DNA from: Promethearchaeota archaeon
Lineage (GTDB): Archaea; Asgardarchaeota; Lokiarchaeia; Sigynarchaeales; SOKP01
Length of the DNA: 7,865 nt
Assembly: GCA_030668025.1 (NCBI GenBank)
Contig: DAOUUT010000174.1
Coordinates: 1-7,865, forward strand
Direction of reading: 5' to 3'
In this document: piece by piece, positions 5,141 to 7,865 of the stretch
How positions within the stretch are numbered: the first letter of the stretch is position 1
Layout of the letters: every line of letters starts with the position of its first letter
Notes under the pieces: generated by a model
The model's database searches: none
What the model saw: only the letters and a program-made list of their open reading frames with translations
What the model was told of the DNA's origin: nothing
Made by a program: the position numbers and the translations under genes

Positions 5141-7865
5141 TCACATTAAATTTAATTGGATTAGCAATTCATCTAATTTTTTCCGACTTTCTACATTATC
5201 CGTATCGTTAATTAACCTTTTTTGATAAAAAATAATATTTCCATATTTTATTTCTAACGCGTTGAATATTTTTACCCATTTGTTAAAATCAGATATTAAA
5301 TCTATTACTCCTGGGTCATCCTCAAAAGATTTTACATCCTCTTTCTTTTCGGGAGTTAATAATAAGGTTTTATATTTTTTAACTGAATAACCCTGCTTTT
5401 TTAGAAGCGTAACGTTAGTTTTTCTCACAAAAGCTTCTAAGCTACTTCTCCACCGAACATATTTTTCATTAATATTATCAATTGTGTCTTGGATTATCTT
5501 GATTTCTTGCGGAAAGATAGTCTCATTTTGTTTAGTTAAGATTCTTTTTATTTTTTCAAACTCTAAATTAAAATTTTTAAAATAATTATTTATCGTTTTT
5601 TCAAATTCAAATAAAACAGCGTTGTAATCCTGAGCGAAGATTACATCGGTACTAGCAAAAGTTAGCGTTTCATCGTCAAAAGTTCCTTTTAACTTTTTGT
5701 TGTTAAGTAAAATGTTAAGAATTGAATGTAAGAGCTCAATTTCTTTATCGTTCAATTTCTTTCCGTAAAAAATGTCGTGGAAAGAAAACATCATACTATC
5801 TTCCAGCATTAAATTTTCGATTCCTTTTTCAGTGTGAAAAATCAATTCATTTTCATCATTATGAAAAATTCCTCTTATTTTTTCATCGCTTTGTAATTCC
5901 TTTAATAAATTTTCAACTATACTTGAGGTAACATCTATATCTCCCAGATATATCGAATTTTCAGATTTAGATTTATTTATAAGCATTGATTTAATGTCTT
6001 TTTTAGCATCGTTAATTTTAAACTCGTTGAAAATGAGAAGGTCTCCCTTTTTAAAATAATTTAAACCTATGTTATTGATAAATTCTATAAATTTATCGTT
6101 ATTCATCCCAGTTTTCTCAATATATTCATGGATATTGATTTGATCCTTTTCTTTTATTTCTTCCTCAATAAGTTTTAAATTTTCGTCTAATTTTGTAAGA
6201 ATATGACTTCTCTCTATATTGAGTTCCTTTGCCATTAAATTTATTTGTACTTCTTTTTTATCAGGGTTTGCTATCGAATTTATTTGCTCAATCTTTTGAT
6301 TTAAAAACTTTAAGTAATAAAAAATTTCTTTGGTTTTATTGAAAATTCCGCTCCTTTTATCTATAAATTCATCTAAGATTTCAACGAGTAAAACTTTTTT
6401 AATGTTAAGCTTTTCAGAGAGAGCTGGTATTGAATAATACCCAATCAATTTAGAATTTTCTATCTCATTTTTAACCTTCAGTAGCCCTACATTGGTTAAC
6501 CATTGAGTTCCTTTCCGATATGGTGTTAAATAACCCTTCGGTAAGTTTTTTATTAATTTAATAAAGTCTCTTTCCGTTAATCGCTTACGGTAGGTTTTTA
6601 AATCGATAGAAGTACTTTTTGCAGCTTCGGAATTTATTTGTTTTTGGATTCTTTTTAATGAGTAATACGCTGTATTGTTTTTGCCAGATAGAAATACTTG
6701 TTTAGTCGAATTTGATATGTTTTTTATAACTCTGCTATTAAATTCCGGAGGTAAATAATCAAAATTTTTGAGGTTCACCATCCCCCTCTTATTTAAACTT
6801 TCTAACAAGTTTGATTTTACATAGTTAAAAGAATAAAAATAACCCAATTTTGAGTAATATCCATCGATATGATTCATATTTATTAATGTATTTAAGAATG
6901 ACCTCAACTCAAATTCGGTGTCGATTACTTGATTAAATATATCGAAAATTTCTCTTTTCTGTAATTTTTCGACATTTCCAAATAATTTAATTAACTTCTC
7001 TTTCTCAAGCTCATAAAAATAAATTAATTTTTTCTCTTTAAACTTAATGTAAAAATAGATTTTATGGTCTTTTCTCTCTGTTTTTTTTTTGATTTTAATA
7101 AATTCTTCTAATTTTACTCCCGTTTTTTCAGATAATTCCGTAAGGTTATATCTTTTCATAAGAAATAACTTATCTAGTTCGTTTAAAAGATTCTCTAATT
7201 CGAGCCTTTCAACATCTATTTCCTTTAACGATGGAAAAATAGTTTTGATCAAAGTTAATAATTTTGAATAAATACCTGAGTGTTCTTTACTATAAAATTT
7301 AGTTAAAAGTGATTTCGAAATGTCTCTAAAATCAAATAGATTTTCAATATCAAAATCAGTACATTTCTCTAAAAAATTTATTATTGAAACGAGATTGTCC
7401 TTATCCTCTTCTATAATTAAAGCATTTATCAAATCCTTTCTATAAAAACAAATTAATTTTGGTTTTTTATCCACAATTTCTTGCAAGAAGTAATGAACAT
7501 TATCTCGTATATCTTTATTTTCGTTAATCAAATTATTAACGAAATTTTGAAAGTATTTATCGACATACTTTTGATTTCCTAGCATCGCAAAGCCGATTAT
7601 TATAAGTGTATTGACCCTTAATTTGGGATCTTTGGAATCGCAATAACTTTCTACTTTCTTAAAAATACTCTCAGAAATCAGTTTGAAATCGTGTTCTGCT
7701 AAGATACTTAATATATAAGTTATTGGAACTATGTGTTCTTGTTCATTTAATAATTGATCCAGTTGTTCAATTACTTTTTCTGCTTTTCCAGTCTTGTTCT
7801 TATCAAGAAACTTGCTGAGTTTCTCAACTATAGGATAAATATCTTGATCTCGTTCAAACTCTTCC
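5141..7865 (-). CDS. Large HEAT-like plus tandem winged-helix protein (5' end beyond right edge)
   Basis: At least 907 residues are visible, numbered here from the first whole codon at 7864. The frame is open to the edge, so the ATG at 7583-7585 (residue 94) is internal. Residues about 45-213 form amphipathic helix pairs like HEAT repeats, for example SKDPKLRVNTLIIIG (77-91) and NENKDIRDNVHYFLQEI (114-130). Residues about 238-745 hold several winged-helix-like units. Their third helix and wing repeat a pattern LxxLxxxxxIxGxF, seen near 323-337 (INMNHIDGYY), 653-668 (LLKELQSDEKIRGIF) and 717-730 (LNILLNNKKLKGTF). Residues about 748-907 are charged, mostly helical and partly coiled-coil-like, and match nothing I know. 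There is no membrane segment or catalytic motif. The units resemble PCI-domain wings and those of the UFM1 E3 ligase UFL1, a similarity of pattern only. A scaffold or protein-complex subunit is my inference. Confidence 0.85.
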   Translation of the reverse strand, partial: EEFERDQDIYPIVEKLSKFLDKNKTGKAEKVIEQLDQLLNEQEHIVPITYILSILAEHDFKLISESIFKKVESYCDSKDPKLRVNTLIIIGFAMLGNQKYVDKYFQNFVNNLINENKDIRDNVHYFLQEIVDKKPKLICFYRKDLINALIIEEDKDNLVSIINFLEKCTDFDIENLFDFRDISKSLLTKFYSKEHSGIYSKLLTLIKTIFPSLKEIDVERLELENLLNELDKLFLMKRYNLTELSEKTGVKLEEFIKIKKKTERKDHKIYFYIKFKEKKLIYFYELEKEKLIKLFGNVEKLQKREIFDIFNQVIDTEFELRSFLNTLINMNHIDGYYSKLGYFYSFNYVKSNLLESLNKRGMVNLKNFDYLPPEFNSRVIKNISNSTKQVFLSGKNNTAYYSLKRIQKQINSEAAKSTSIDLKTYRKRLTERDFIKLIKNLPKGYLTPYRKGTQWLTNVGLLKVKNEIENSKLIGYYSIPALSEKLNIKKVLLVEILDEFIDKRSGIFNKTKEIFYYLKFLNQKIEQINSIANPDKKEVQINLMAKELNIERSHILTKLDENLKLIEEEIKEKDQINIHEYIEKTGMNNDKFIEFINNIGLNYFKKGDLLIFNEFKINDAKKDIKSMLINKSKSENSIYLGDIDVTSSIVENLLKELQSDEKIRGIFHNDENELIFHTEKGIENLMLEDSMMFSFHDIFYGKKLNDKEIELLHSILNILLNNKKLKGTFDDETLTFASTDVIFAQDYNAVLFEFEKTINNYFKNFNLEFEKIKRILTKQNETIFPQEIKIIQDTIDNINEKYVRWRSSLEAFVRKTNVTLLKKQGYSVKKYKTLLLTPEKKEDVKSFEDDPGVIDLISDFNKWVKIFNALEIKYGNIIFYQKRLINDTDNVESRKKLDELLIQLNLM

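Overview
The window is AT-rich and most likely comes from an Asgard archaeon, probably Lokiarchaeia-like. Three things point there. A Ras-superfamily small GTPase begins at the left edge: its P-loop and switch I are readable on the minus strand. Four of the six genes lack a clear Shine-Dalgarno, and the spacers hold archaeal-type TATA-like stretches rather than bacterial -35/-10 pairs. A large protein joining HEAT-like helices to tandem winged helices fills the right end. The lineage is inferred from gene content and style; no marker gene for placement is present.

Layout, left to right. 1-143 (minus): first 47 codons of a small GTPase, probably TTG-started, cut by the window edge. 144-342: divergent spacer with short repeats. 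343-1251 (plus): radical SAM protein of unknown function with a CX4CX2C cluster motif. 1440-2909 (plus): IMP dehydrogenase with two CBS domains. 3062-4660 (plus): bifunctional PurH (AICAR transformylase/IMP cyclohydrolase). 4826-5125 (plus): 99-residue winged-helix-like protein with a strong GGAGG ribosome site. 5141-7865 (minus): at least 907 residues of a large protein that continues past the right edge.

The recognisable metabolic unit is the IMP node. PurH makes IMP, and IMP dehydrogenase commits it to XMP and GMP. The two genes lie in the same direction with a 152-nt spacer, but the spacer has a T-rich candidate terminator, so separate transcription is plausible. Both enzymes keep their core catalytic residues and both show substitutions in normally conserved substrate loops.

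The right end is less understood. The small winged-helix gene and the large gene converge with only 15 nt between their stop codons. The ATG at 7583-7585 is not the real start of the large gene, because the frame stays open to the edge and the extra 93 residues complete a HEAT-like array. The winged-helix units resemble those of PCI-domain proteins and of the UFM1 E3 ligase UFL1, but only by pattern. All spacers are shorter than 200 nt. I see no tRNA, rRNA, CRISPR array, insertion sequence or phage gene.
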